Below, piece after piece: positions 44,895 through 53,090 of a DNA stretch of 64,000 nucleotides. The stretch spans positions 1 to 64,000 of the forward strand of contig CAKZUM010000021.1 in NCBI GenBank assembly GCA_937921525.1, read 5' to 3'. Below the pieces are notes generated by a model, which was not told the origin of the DNA, searched no databases, and saw only the letters and a list, made by a program, of their open reading frames with translations. Source of the DNA: an uncultured Saprospiraceae bacterium. GTDB taxonomy: Bacteria > Bacteroidota > Bacteroidia > Chitinophagales > Saprospiraceae. Numbering within the stretch: the first letter of the stretch is position 1; every line of letters begins with the position of its first letter. The position numbers and the translations under genes were made by a program.

Positions 44895-46229
44895 ATGAGA
44901 AAACTTATCGTACTACTATGCTTTAGCCTACTCTATGCTTGTGCTAAAGAAGAAAAAACGAATTTATTAGATGAAGAACTACTAGCAACAATTGAAAAAG
45001 TTATAAGCGAAAATGGAGGGCAAAGTCTAATTCTGCCAAAAGAGACTGATTTGACTAATATTCCTCAAGACCCAAAAAATCCATTGACACCAGAGAAAGT
45101 AAGCTTGGGCAAGCTTTTATTTCATGAAACGGGTATTGCTCTTGCGCCAACGAAGAATTTTCAGGAAGGTACTTTTAGCTGTGCTTCTTGTCATTTTGCA
45201 AGTGCAGGCTTTCAAGCAGGGCGATTTCAAGGTATTGGAGATGGTGGAATTGGATTTGGAAAAAATGGAGAAGGAAGAATAAAAGATGCTTTATATCATG
45301 GGGATGAGCTAGATGTACAACCTATTCGCTCCCCATCTACTATGAACACGGCATACCAGAAGAATATGCTTTGGAACGGTCAATTTGGTGCAACAGGAAA
45401 GAATGTAGGGACAGAACAAGCGTGGACACCAGAAACACCTAAAGCAATTAATTCTTTAGGCTTTGAAGGTTTAGAAACCCAGGCTATTGCAGGTCTAGGA
45501 GTCCATAGAATGGTGATGGATTCTACGTTTATACATACTACAGCATACAAAGAATTTTTCGATGCGGCATTTCCAGAAGTCTCCACAGAGGAGCGTTATA
45601 CCATTAAAAATGCTGGTTTAGCAATTGCCGCTTATGAAAGAATACTACTGTCTAATCAAGCACCTTTTCAAGAATGGTTAAGAGGAGATTCCAAAGCACT
45701 TAACGAGCAAGAAAAAAAGGGAGCTTTACTATTTTTTGGAAAAGCTAAGTGCGGTAATTGTCATAATACTCCTGCACTTAGTAGTATGGAATTTTATGCT
45801 TTAGGTATGTCCGATTTAATAGATTGTCCAGAACCTACTTTTAAAACAAGTCTGGAAAATCCACAAAATTTGGGCCGTGGTGGTTTTACAGGAAAAACAG
45901 AAGACCATTATCTTTTTAAAGTGCCGCAATTATATAATCTAAAAGATAGTCCTTTTTATGGACATGGAGCTAGTTTTCGTACTATCCGACAAGTAGTTGA
46001 ATATATAAATCAGGCAATACCAGAAAATGAAAGAATGGATAAAAATCAATTAGCCCCTGATTTTAAGCCATTAAATCTTACAGCAATCGAAATTACTCAA
46101 ATTACTGCTTTTCTAGAGCATGGACTTTACGATAACAATCTGAAGAGATACGAACCAACTCAGTTGCCTTCTGGTAATTGTTTTCCGAATAATGACCGAA
46201 TGTCTCAAAGACAGTTAGGCTGTAATTAA
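44895..46229 (+). CDS. Di-haem cytochrome c peroxidase family lipoprotein
   Basis: 444 residues with a lipoprotein signal (LLYACAKEE, Cys about 16). Two haem c motifs are CASCH (96-100) and CGNCH (286-290), with GRGGFTGKTEDHYLFKVPQLYNLKDSPFYGHGASF later. This is the bacterial di-haem peroxidase (CcpA/MauG) pattern. It probably reduces peroxide with electrons from small periplasmic carriers. In a copper island it could cope with oxidative stress. A second, damaged copy lies at 53091-54437. Confidence 0.85.
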   Translation: MRKLIVLLCFSLLYACAKEEKTNLLDEELLATIEKVISENGGQSLILPKETDLTNIPQDPKNPLTPEKVSLGKLLFHETGIALAPTKNFQEGTFSCASCHFASAGFQAGRFQGIGDGGIGFGKNGEGRIKDALYHGDELDVQPIRSPSTMNTAYQKNMLWNGQFGATGKNVGTEQAWTPETPKAINSLGFEGLETQAIAGLGVHRMVMDSTFIHTTAYKEFFDAAFPEVSTEERYTIKNAGLAIAAYERILLSNQAPFQEWLRGDSKALNEQEKKGALLFFGKAKCGNCHNTPALSSMEFYALGMSDLIDCPEPTFKTSLENPQNLGRGGFTGKTEDHYLFKVPQLYNLKDSPFYGHGASFRTIRQVVEYINQAIPENERMDKNQLAPDFKPLNLTAIEITQITAFLEHGLYDNNLKRYEPTQLPSGNCFPNNDRMSQRQLGCN

Positions 46230-46268
46230 TTTGAAACTGTCGTTTTTTTTAATCATTAATATTTAACT

Positions 46269-46505
46269 ATGAAAATTTTTAAAATTCTTCTCTTATCAAC
46301 CACTTTTCTCGTTTCAGGGATTGCATTTTCTTCTTGTGGCAATGGAAACGCTGCTGCCGACAAACAAGGAAAAGAGTACACTTCCGAATATGTTTGCCCA
46401 ATGCATTGTAAAGATAGTGGGAGCGACAAAGAAGGTAAATGTCCTGTTTGCGGAATGGATTATGTAAAAAATAAAGACCATAAAGCAAATGGACATAAGC
46501 ATTAA
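46269..46505 (+). CDS. Small lipoprotein with heavy-metal-binding domain
   Basis: 78 residues. The lipoprotein signal has LVSGIAFSSC; the Cys is followed by a short polar linker. The rest is one heavy-metal-binding domain (YVCPMHCKDSG, then EGKCPVCGMDYVKN), the same CPMH...CPVCGMD fold seen in CopA and CusB in this window. It probably binds copper on the periplasmic face. It is followed by a strong terminator hairpin. Confidence 0.75.
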   Translation: MKIFKILLLSTTFLVSGIAFSSCGNGNAAADKQGKEYTSEYVCPMHCKDSGSDKEGKCPVCGMDYVKNKDHKANGHKH

Positions 46506-46530
46506 ATAATTGGGCTCTTTAATTTTTATT

Positions 46531-46571
46531 TTTAGAAAATAGCAGGATAATTTATCCTGCTATTTTCTAAA
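46531..46571. terminator. Perfect 20-bp palindromic hairpin
   Basis: Arms 46531-46550 and 46552-46571 are exact complements around one central T (arm start TTTAGAAAATAGCAGGATAA). A run of T lies before it and A-rich sequence after it, consistent with termination on both strands. It separates the peroxidase/lipoprotein unit from the next genes. Confidence 0.7.
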
Positions 46572-46582
46572 TCAAAAACAAA

Positions 46583-46852
46583 ATGATGGCAACATTAAAT
46601 CAAAAAAAAATGGCACTTGCAACTGGATTAACGTCAGTCGTTTTCTATCTGGGTTGTTTTCTAGTAATGGCACTATTAGGGAAAGAGGGTATCGTACAAC
46701 TATCTAATCTACTTTTTCATGGGATGGATTTTAGCAATATCATTCGGATGAATATTCCTATTGGAGAAACACTATTAGGTGCTGCTATTTCCTTTTTGTT
46801 TTGGGGAGGGATTGGATATTTAGTAGCTTCCATTTATAACAAACTTAACTAA
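46583..46852 (+). CDS. DUF5676 family membrane protein
   Basis: 89 residues with two membrane helices (TGLTSVVFYLGCFLVMALL and GETLLGAAISFLFWGGIGYLVASIY) and a central LFHGMDFSNI. This matches the small DUF5676 proteins often found near copper and heavy-metal genes. Function unknown. Its stop overlaps the start of the next gene (TAATG), so the two are translationally coupled. Confidence 0.7.
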   Translation: MMATLNQKKMALATGLTSVVFYLGCFLVMALLGKEGIVQLSNLLFHGMDFSNIIRMNIPIGETLLGAAISFLFWGGIGYLVASIYNKLN

Positions 46853-47829
46853 TGGACAGTCTAACACAAGCTGCGCTCGGTGCTGCCGTTGGCGAAGCGA
46901 TTCTTGGTAAAAAAATCGGTCATAAAGCGGCTATTTTAGGAGCTATTGGAGGTACAATTCCTGATTTGGATGTTCTGCTCACCCCTTTTTTTAGTACCTT
47001 TCAAAACATAAGTATCCATCGCGGATATAGCCATTCTATTTTATTTTGCTTACTTGGCGCATTCCTATTTGCTTACCTATTGAGTAAAATAAAATGGACG
47101 AAATCCGTCTCTTTCAGAAAACTTTGGTTCTTTAGTTTTCTAGCCTTGTTTACACATGTATTGTTAGATGCTTTCACTAGTTTTGGAACGCAATTATTCT
47201 TGCCTTTTACGGATTGGCGAGTAAGCTTTGATAGTATTAGCATTATTGACCCTGTTTATACGATTCCATTAATAGTTGGGGTCGCAGGAAGCATATTTTA
47301 TTATAAAAAAAAGGAGGCTAAACGAGGCTTACCTAATAACCTAGGACTAATCATTAGCTCCTTATACTTACTGTTTACCCTTGCCAATAAACAACATATT
47401 GAGCAGATTTTTAATGAACAATTAGAAGCTCAAGAAATTCCTTCTTTTCGATTGTTAACCGTTCCTGTTGCTATTGGGAATACGACTTGGTACGGAGTTG
47501 CTAGAGATAAAACCCATTTGCATATTGGGAAATACTCCATGCTCAAAGGAAATAAAATTGAATTCAATGCCTTTCCAATTAATCGAGATTTATTGGATGG
47601 ATTAGACGAAGAATTGGTTTACAAAATGAAATGGTTTGCCCAAGGATTTTATACCGTTGCCGAAAAGGATGGTAAAATTCGGATTTATAATATGCAATGT
47701 GATATGCAAGGAATTAGAACCTTTGGAGATTATAAGGCACCGACTGCTTTTTATTATGAAATTACCCCACATCAAGACGGTTCTTATGATTTAGCAGCTG
47801 GTATGCACCCTTCGGAAGGAAGTGAATAA
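46852..47829 (+). CDS. Membrane-bound metal-dependent hydrolase (YdjM-type)
   Basis: 325 residues. The N-terminal part has MDSLTQAALGAAVGEAILG, GGTIPDLDVLL and HRGYSHSILFC. This is the YdjM/membrane-bound metal-dependent hydrolase pattern (DSLTHxxxG, PDxD, HRGxTHS; here HRGYSHS). Several membrane helices follow (about 70-185). The C-terminal 140 residues are soluble and variable. The substrate is unknown. The start is coupled to the DUF5676 gene by TAATG. Confidence 0.8.
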   Translation: MDSLTQAALGAAVGEAILGKKIGHKAAILGAIGGTIPDLDVLLTPFFSTFQNISIHRGYSHSILFCLLGAFLFAYLLSKIKWTKSVSFRKLWFFSFLALFTHVLLDAFTSFGTQLFLPFTDWRVSFDSISIIDPVYTIPLIVGVAGSIFYYKKKEAKRGLPNNLGLIISSLYLLFTLANKQHIEQIFNEQLEAQEIPSFRLLTVPVAIGNTTWYGVARDKTHLHIGKYSMLKGNKIEFNAFPINRDLLDGLDEELVYKMKWFAQGFYTVAEKDGKIRIYNMQCDMQGIRTFGDYKAPTAFYYEITPHQDGSYDLAAGMHPSEGSE

Positions 47830-47873
47830 ATAAATGATTTACATAACTAGTGCTTATTTTTTTTACTAAATCC

Positions 47874-48350
47874 TTAGACGATACCCCATCGTTTTACTTG
47901 ATTTTTGTAGTCTAGATATTCTTTGCCAAATTTAGTAGCTAAGTATTGTTCTTCTTTCAAAATCACTTTGTAATGAACAATAGCTATAACTATAGGTAAT
48001 AAAAATAAGCACCAGAATAATTCTAACCAGAATACCAAACCTAAGTAAAGTAACACAAGGGCTACATACATTGGGTTTCGAGCAAATCGAAAAGGTCCTG
48101 TTTTGATGATACTAGTAGTAGGTTGAAAAGTGCTAACAGGTGTTTGCTTAGTCTTCATTGTTATCATTGCCCAAAAAGCAAATGGAAAAGAAATCCCTAC
48201 TAATACGATTCCAAACAGCTTAATTGAATTATTTAAATCTAAAGAAAATGGAAAGCAATAATCCAATAAATATCCTACGAGAAAAAATCCAATAAAGGTA
48301 ATTGGCGGAGGTACTTTGACTCCTGTTATGGACTTTGAATTGTTTGGCAT
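47874..48350 (-). CDS. Isoprenylcysteine methyltransferase-like membrane protein
   Basis: 158 residues with about four membrane helices. The motif GPFRFARNPMYVALVLLYLGLVF and the C-terminal ILKEEQYLATKFGKEYLDYKNQVKRW are signatures of the ICMT/PEMT-like methyltransferase family (S-adenosylmethionine dependent, integral membrane). The substrate in bacteria is unknown. It is transcribed towards the YdjM-type gene and away from copA, and is related to the broken gene at the right end of the window. Confidence 0.78.
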   Translation of the reverse strand: MPNNSKSITGVKVPPPITFIGFFLVGYLLDYCFPFSLDLNNSIKLFGIVLVGISFPFAFWAMITMKTKQTPVSTFQPTTSIIKTGPFRFARNPMYVALVLLYLGLVFWLELFWCLFLLPIVIAIVHYKVILKEEQYLATKFGKEYLDYKNQVKRWGIV

Positions 48351-48419
48351 GCTAAAATTTTTAACAGAATTAATAAAAATTAAAAATAAAACTTAGTAAA
48401 CATACAAAAAAGGTAAAAC

Positions 48420-50909
48420 ATGACACATACTTATCAAATATCAGGCATGACTTGCAACGGTTGTAAAAACAGCGTTGAAGGTGCTTTAGGTAATTTAGAC
48501 GCCATTCAAAAAGTAACTGCTGACTTAAAAAAAGAAACAGTTGAAATAAAAATGTCTTCCCACATTCCTATTGAAAAATTACAGGAAACACTAGTCAAAG
48601 CAGGTTTGCATTATACGATTGGGATGAAAGGTGAAAAAGCTAAACACACTACGTCAAGCCATTCCAACAAACAAGAAGGAAATGGGGTGTTTTACTGTCC
48701 GATGCATTGTGAAGGAGAGAAAACCTACGACCAACCTGGTGATTGCCCCGTTTGTGGAATGCACTTAGTAGAACAGCCCAAACTGGTTACTTCAGCTCAA
48801 TATACTTGTCCGATGCATCCAGAAATTATTAGAGATGCGCCTGGGAGTTGTCCAAAATGTGGAATGGATTTAGTACCGATGCAACCAACAGAGGCAGCTG
48901 AAGATAAAACCTATCAGGAGCTATTGAAAAAAATGAAAATAGCCATCCTCTTTACGGTACCGATTTTCATTATGGCTATGGGAGAAATGATTCCAGGGAA
49001 TCCTTTAGCTAAGCTATTTTCTCAACATACGATGAATTGGATACAACTATTACTATCCTTGCCTGTCTTGTTTTATGCAGGTTGGATGTTCTTTGAGCGG
49101 GCGTGGAAATCTATTATGACTTGGAATTTGAATATGTTCACCTTGATTGGAATTGGGACAGGTGTGGCGTGGATATTTAGTGTAGTTGCGCTTTTGTTTC
49201 CTGACGTTTTTCCAGAACAGTTCAAAACTGAAAGTGGAACGGTCTTCGTTTATTTTGAAGCTGCTACGGTCATAATTACTTTGGTTTTATTAGGGCAATT
49301 GTTAGAAGCTAGAGCACATAGTCAAACTAGTGGAGCAATAAAAGAATTACTCAAATTAGCACCAACCGAAGCCGTATTGGTCACACCGAATGGCAAGGAT
49401 AAAATTATTTCTATCCAGGAGATTAAAGTAGGGGATTTATTGCGAGTCAAACCGGGCGATAAAGTACCTGTTGATGGCGTAATCACCGAAGGGCATAGTA
49501 GTATAGATGAATCAATGATTACAGGAGAGCCGATTCCTGTTGATAAACAAATAAGTGATTTAGTAAGTTCTGGGACGATAAATGGGACAAAATCCTTTGT
49601 GATGCAAGCTGAGAAAATAGGTTCTGAGACTTTGTTATCGCAAATTATTGAAATGGTCAATAATGCTAGTCGTTCCAAAGCACCAATACAAAAATTAGCG
49701 GATAAAATTTCAAAATACTTTGTGCCAATAGTCATCGGTATTTCCATCCTTACTTTTATCGTATGGTATTTAGTAGGACCTGCTCCTGCTATGGTTTATG
49801 CTTTTGTCAATGCGATTGCCGTCTTAATTATCGCTTGTCCTTGTGCCTTAGGTTTAGCTACACCGATGTCCGTAATGGTTGGAGTAGGGAAGGGGGCAAA
49901 AAATGGGGTGTTAATCAAAAATGCAGAAGCTTTAGAAAAGTTGGACAAAGTAAATGTATTGATTACCGATAAAACGGGAACGATAACCGAAGGCAAACCT
50001 TCTGTAGAAAAAGTAGTGAACACCTCGGACAAAGCCTTGCCTTTATTGCAATACATCGCCTCTCTGAATCAATATAGCGAACATCCACTAGCAGAGGCAA
50101 TTGTAAAGCATAGCGAAAAGGAAAATATAGATTTACATGCGGTCAATGATTTTGAATCTGTTTCTGGTAAAGGAGTCATTGGTACAGTAGATAATCATAG
50201 AATAGCATTGGGAAATAAAAAGCTAATGCAACAAGTAAAAGCAGTAGTCTCGGAAACCGTAGATAGCCAAGTGATTGCCGAGCAAAAAAAGGGTAAAACC
50301 GTTTCTTATATCTCCGTAGATGAAGAAGTATTGGGCTTTGTGACTATTTCAGATGCCATTAAAAAAACGAGCGCACAAGCCATTTCGGCTTTACAAAAAC
50401 AAGGAATAGAGGTGATTATGCTAACGGGAGATAATGCGAATACCGCAAAAACAGTTGCTGACCAACTTGGACTAGCAGATTTTAGAGCAGATTTTTTACC
50501 AAAGGACAAACTAGATTTTATTAAAGCTTTACAAGCAAAAGGGAAAATAGTAGCAATGGCGGGAGATGGGATTAATGACGCCCCTGCCTTAGCCCAAGCG
50601 GATGTAGGTATTGCAATGGGTACAGGTACAGATGTGGCTATTGAAAGCTCCGAAGTAACTTTGGTAAAAGGTGATTTAAAAGGGATTGTCAAAGCCAAAA
50701 ATCTAAGTTATGCCGTAATGAAAAATATCAAAGAGAATCTGTTTTTTGCCTTTATCTATAATGTTTTGGGTGTACCGATTGCAGCAGGGGTGCTTTATCC
50801 TTTTTTCGGTCTTTTGTTGTCACCAATGTTGGCGGCTGCGGCGATGAGTTTTAGTTCAGTATCTGTTATAATGAATTCTTTGCGGTTGAGAGGTGTTTCT
50901 CTAGATTAG
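48420..50909 (+). CDS. copA: Copper-exporting P1B-type ATPase
   Basis: 829 residues. The N-terminal HMA domain has GMTCNGC (C12, C15). Two heavy-metal-binding domains follow (CPMHCEG...CPVCGMHL, CPMHPEI...CPKCGMDL). The core carries TGEP, the ion-binding CPC (IACPCALG, about residue 470), the phosphorylation site DKTGT (D517), SEHPLAEAI (HP motif) and GDGINDAP. CPC in the sixth helix is typical of Cu(I)/Ag(I) exporters. It should move Cu(I) from cytoplasm to periplasm, where CusA/B and the oxidase act. It is the only P-type ATPase in the window. Confidence 0.93.
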   Translation: MTHTYQISGMTCNGCKNSVEGALGNLDAIQKVTADLKKETVEIKMSSHIPIEKLQETLVKAGLHYTIGMKGEKAKHTTSSHSNKQEGNGVFYCPMHCEGEKTYDQPGDCPVCGMHLVEQPKLVTSAQYTCPMHPEIIRDAPGSCPKCGMDLVPMQPTEAAEDKTYQELLKKMKIAILFTVPIFIMAMGEMIPGNPLAKLFSQHTMNWIQLLLSLPVLFYAGWMFFERAWKSIMTWNLNMFTLIGIGTGVAWIFSVVALLFPDVFPEQFKTESGTVFVYFEAATVIITLVLLGQLLEARAHSQTSGAIKELLKLAPTEAVLVTPNGKDKIISIQEIKVGDLLRVKPGDKVPVDGVITEGHSSIDESMITGEPIPVDKQISDLVSSGTINGTKSFVMQAEKIGSETLLSQIIEMVNNASRSKAPIQKLADKISKYFVPIVIGISILTFIVWYLVGPAPAMVYAFVNAIAVLIIACPCALGLATPMSVMVGVGKGAKNGVLIKNAEALEKLDKVNVLITDKTGTITEGKPSVEKVVNTSDKALPLLQYIASLNQYSEHPLAEAIVKHSEKENIDLHAVNDFESVSGKGVIGTVDNHRIALGNKKLMQQVKAVVSETVDSQVIAEQKKGKTVSYISVDEEVLGFVTISDAIKKTSAQAISALQKQGIEVIMLTGDNANTAKTVADQLGLADFRADFLPKDKLDFIKALQAKGKIVAMAGDGINDAPALAQADVGIAMGTGTDVAIESSEVTLVKGDLKGIVKAKNLSYAVMKNIKENLFFAFIYNVLGVPIAAGVLYPFFGLLLSPMLAAAAMSFSSVSVIMNSLRLRGVSLD

Positions 50910-50964
50910 GCTAATTAATTGTTGATTCGATGGATTGGGAGGGGGAGTTTTCTCAGCAAAAACC

Positions 50965-50986
50965 TATTTAAGCAATTGCTTAAATA
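50965..50986. promoter_or_regulatory. 22-bp perfect palindrome, ArsR-family operator
   Basis: Arms TATTTAAGCAA (50965-50975) and TTGCTTAAATA (50976-50986) are exact complements. It covers the probable -33 region of the promoter whose -7 element is at 50999-51006 and lies 24 bases before the ArsR-type gene. The position and symmetry fit autorepression by an ArsR/SmtB dimer. Confidence 0.75.
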
Positions 50987-50998
50987 TTAAAATACCTA

Positions 50999-51006
50999 TA
51001 TCTTTG
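50999..51006 (+). promoter_or_regulatory. -7 element TATCTTTG of the ArsR gene
   Basis: A match to TAnnTTTG. Nineteen bases upstream lies TTGC (50976-50979), inside the palindrome, as a weak -33 element. The ATG at 51011 is only 4 bases downstream, so the transcript would be leaderless or nearly so. Confidence 0.55.
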
Positions 51007-51010
51007 ACCT

Positions 51011-51382
51011 ATGGAAAAAATATCAAATACCTGTATAAGAGCCTACCGAGACGAACAGCAAATTTTACGGTGCAAAAATCAAGTAGAAAGAATAGAATCA
51101 ACCCTTCCAGATGTAGCTCAATTGCTGGCATTAACTGGAAATGAAGTACGTTTAAAAATTCTTTTGTTATTACAAGAAGAAGGAAAGTTATGTGTTTGTG
51201 ATTTGAGCGATATCTTGGGCATGAAAATTCCTGCAGTATCCCAACACCTTAGAAAATTAAAAGATGCCCAAATAGTTAGTACGCAAAGAGAAGGAACGGT
51301 TATTTATTATCAATTTAGCATAAAGAAAAAGCAACAAATAAATGCAATTATAGACCTGTTTTTTAAAAAAGAAACAGTATAA
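51011..51382 (+). CDS. ArsR/SmtB-family metal-responsive repressor
   Basis: 123 residues. The winged-helix domain has LTGNEVRLKILLLLQEEGKLCVCDLSDILGMKIPAVSQHLRKLKDAQIV. Metal ligands are likely C61 and C63 (the CVC box at the start of the recognition region), with further cysteines at 8 and 21 as in CadC-type sensors. It would release DNA on metal binding. It sits behind the 22-bp palindrome and a -7 element. The MerT-like gene follows 61 bases downstream and is a probable target. Confidence 0.86.
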   Translation: MEKISNTCIRAYRDEQQILRCKNQVERIESTLPDVAQLLALTGNEVRLKILLLLQEEGKLCVCDLSDILGMKIPAVSQHLRKLKDAQIVSTQREGTVIYYQFSIKKKQQINAIIDLFFKKETV

Positions 51383-51443
51383 AAAACAAAAGGTTAATTA
51401 CTAAACTAGCTACTTTTCTTATTTAGCTAGAAATAGATTTTAT

Positions 51444-51878
51444 ATGAGAATAAATACCACACAATCTCTTATTGGAAGTATCTTTGCCTTTGTACTGGCA
51501 ACCAGTTGTTGTTGGTTACCTTTTCTAGCGATTGGTATTGGAGGTGCGACTAGTTTCGCTGCTTTTTCTGCTGGGTTAGAACAATTTAGCGGATTTTTCA
51601 TGACTGCTGGCGCAGTTTTTTTAGCATGGGGAGGCTATCAATTTTATCAAAAAAATAATACTAAAGCAATGACAACAGTCGAACTTCAATCTACTATCAC
51701 TTGCCCCAATTGTCAGGCTACAAAAGAAGAAACGATGCCAACAAATGCTTGTCAATTTTTCTATGAATGTGAAAGTTGTAAAACATTATTAAAGCCTAAA
51801 TCAGGAGATTGTTGCGTATATTGTAGCTATGGAACGATAGCCTGCCCACCCATTCAAGAAGGAAAAAATTGTTGCTAA
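51444..51878 (+). CDS. MerT-like membrane protein with Cys-rich C-terminal domain
   Basis: 144 residues. Two membrane helices: the first carries the vicinal pair SCCWLPF that moves Hg(II) in MerT; the second is FSGFFMTAGAVFLAWGGYQFY. The C-terminal 65 residues are cysteine-rich: CPNC, CESC, GDCCVYCSYG, CPP and a final NCC. The GDCCVYCSYG segment is a recognisable conserved motif of unknown function near metal genes. This suggests transfer of a soft metal ion (Hg, Cu or other) across the membrane. It probably belongs to the ArsR-controlled unit. Whether mercury is the real substrate is uncertain, since merA and merR are absent. Confidence 0.7.
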   Translation: MRINTTQSLIGSIFAFVLATSCCWLPFLAIGIGGATSFAAFSAGLEQFSGFFMTAGAVFLAWGGYQFYQKNNTKAMTTVELQSTITCPNCQATKEETMPTNACQFFYECESCKTLLKPKSGDCCVYCSYGTIACPPIQEGKNCC

Positions 51879-52210
51879 TGAATGTTCAAGCAAAAACGAT
51901 AAGAACTTTTGTAGGTGCAAAAAACTATCTAGAATCCAGAACTTTTTATAAAGAACTAGGATTCGAAGAAGTAGTACTTTCTGAAAAAATGAGCCTCTTT
52001 AAAGTCAATGAAAATCTAGGATTTTACCTACAAGATTATTATGTTAAAAAATGGTGTAATAACTCAATGGTCTTTTTGGAAGTAGATGATGTAGATAAAT
52101 GTTGGGAAGGATTAGATAAAAAAGGGCTCCATCATAAATACAAATATGTAAGACTTACACTTATCAAAGAATTTGAGTGGGGACGAGAATGTTTTATGCA
52201 TGACCCATAA
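51878..52210 (+). CDS. VOC (glyoxalase/bleomycin-resistance fold) protein, truncated
   Basis: 110 residues from the ATG at 51878, whose A is shared with the upstream stop (TAATG). Typical VOC pattern: FVGAKNYLESRTFYKELGFEEVVLSEKMSLFKV, FYLQDYY, MVFLEVDDVDKCWEGL. The usual C-terminal ending is D-P-S-G-x-L-W-H-F. Here it is HDP, then TAA (52208-52210), and the same frame continues GVLWHFCQFN to a second stop at 52241-52243. A single base change (for example TCA to TAA) explains the loss. The protein may still fold, but lacks its last strand. A substrate is not evident. Confidence 0.65.
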   Translation: MNVQAKTIRTFVGAKNYLESRTFYKELGFEEVVLSEKMSLFKVNENLGFYLQDYYVKKWCNNSMVFLEVDDVDKCWEGLDKKGLHHKYKYVRLTLIKEFEWGRECFMHDP

Positions 52211-52429
52211 GGAGTATTATGGCACTTTTGCCAATTCAATTAATATCTTTTTTAGTGGTCTCTAATATGTTTGTCTCAATGACAAAATATTGTGATGTCT
52301 AACACCCAACAATGGCAAGATTTATGCATCTTATATAAGTTTAGCGTTAAAATAACAAAAAATAAAATATAAGTGGAGAAATCCAGTTTACTAAGTATCT
52401 AAATTGAGATAGTTACCGTAATAAATAGT

Positions 52430-52894
52430 GTGAATACAAACCATAAAACATATCAGATTATAAGTTTATGCATGGCATTCTTGGTGTTTTTTTCATCAAT
52501 AGGATTCTCTATTGATATGCACTTCTGTCAAGGACACTTAAAATCTATTAGTTTTATTGGGGATGCCGCAGATTGTTATGGAGCTAAAGGCGACAATTCG
52601 CAGAAAAGTTGCCAAATGTCTAAACGGCAAGTGACCAAGAAAATGGATTGCTCTCTTGATAAAAAAGATTGCTGCCACAATCGGCACCTGTTGGCTCAGG
52701 CAGACCTTACTTCAACCAATCAATCAGGTCAATTTATATTGAATCACAATAGCTTTCAATATATTTCGATTGTTCCTGTTTCATTGGTAGAGGATACTAT
52801 TTTTCTTACTACCGATATTCTATCGGTCTTTCAGTACAAACCACCTTTAATCCTCAAAGACATACCTGTCTTCATTCAGTCCTTTCTTTTATAA
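52430..52894 (+). CDS. HYC_CC_PP family protein (second copy)
   Basis: 154 residues with a GTG start. The N-terminal hydrophobic segment is followed by IDMHFCQGHLKSISFIG (HFC instead of HYC), SCQMSKRQVTKKMDC, KKDCCHNRH (CC) and PPLILKDIPV (PP). It is similar to the product of 33422-33892 over the N-terminus. It stands before the damaged peroxidase and the haloperoxidase-like gene and may mark a second metal-related unit. Function unknown. Confidence 0.7.
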   Translation: MNTNHKTYQIISLCMAFLVFFSSIGFSIDMHFCQGHLKSISFIGDAADCYGAKGDNSQKSCQMSKRQVTKKMDCSLDKKDCCHNRHLLAQADLTSTNQSGQFILNHNSFQYISIVPVSLVEDTIFLTTDILSVFQYKPPLILKDIPVFIQSFLL

Positions 52895-53090
52895 TTTACT
52901 CTATTTTTTTACTTTTAATCGGCGTATTTCCAATTATAGCTCCCTCGATGGGCTTGGAAATAGACCTTTCTAATTGCCTACTAACGTCGATTAAAGTTTC
53001 CAACACATTATACAGCGTCGAACTCAAAATGAAATAATTCCAAAAACCGATTCAATTATACATGGATTATTCATTAAAAAAGTTCTAAAA

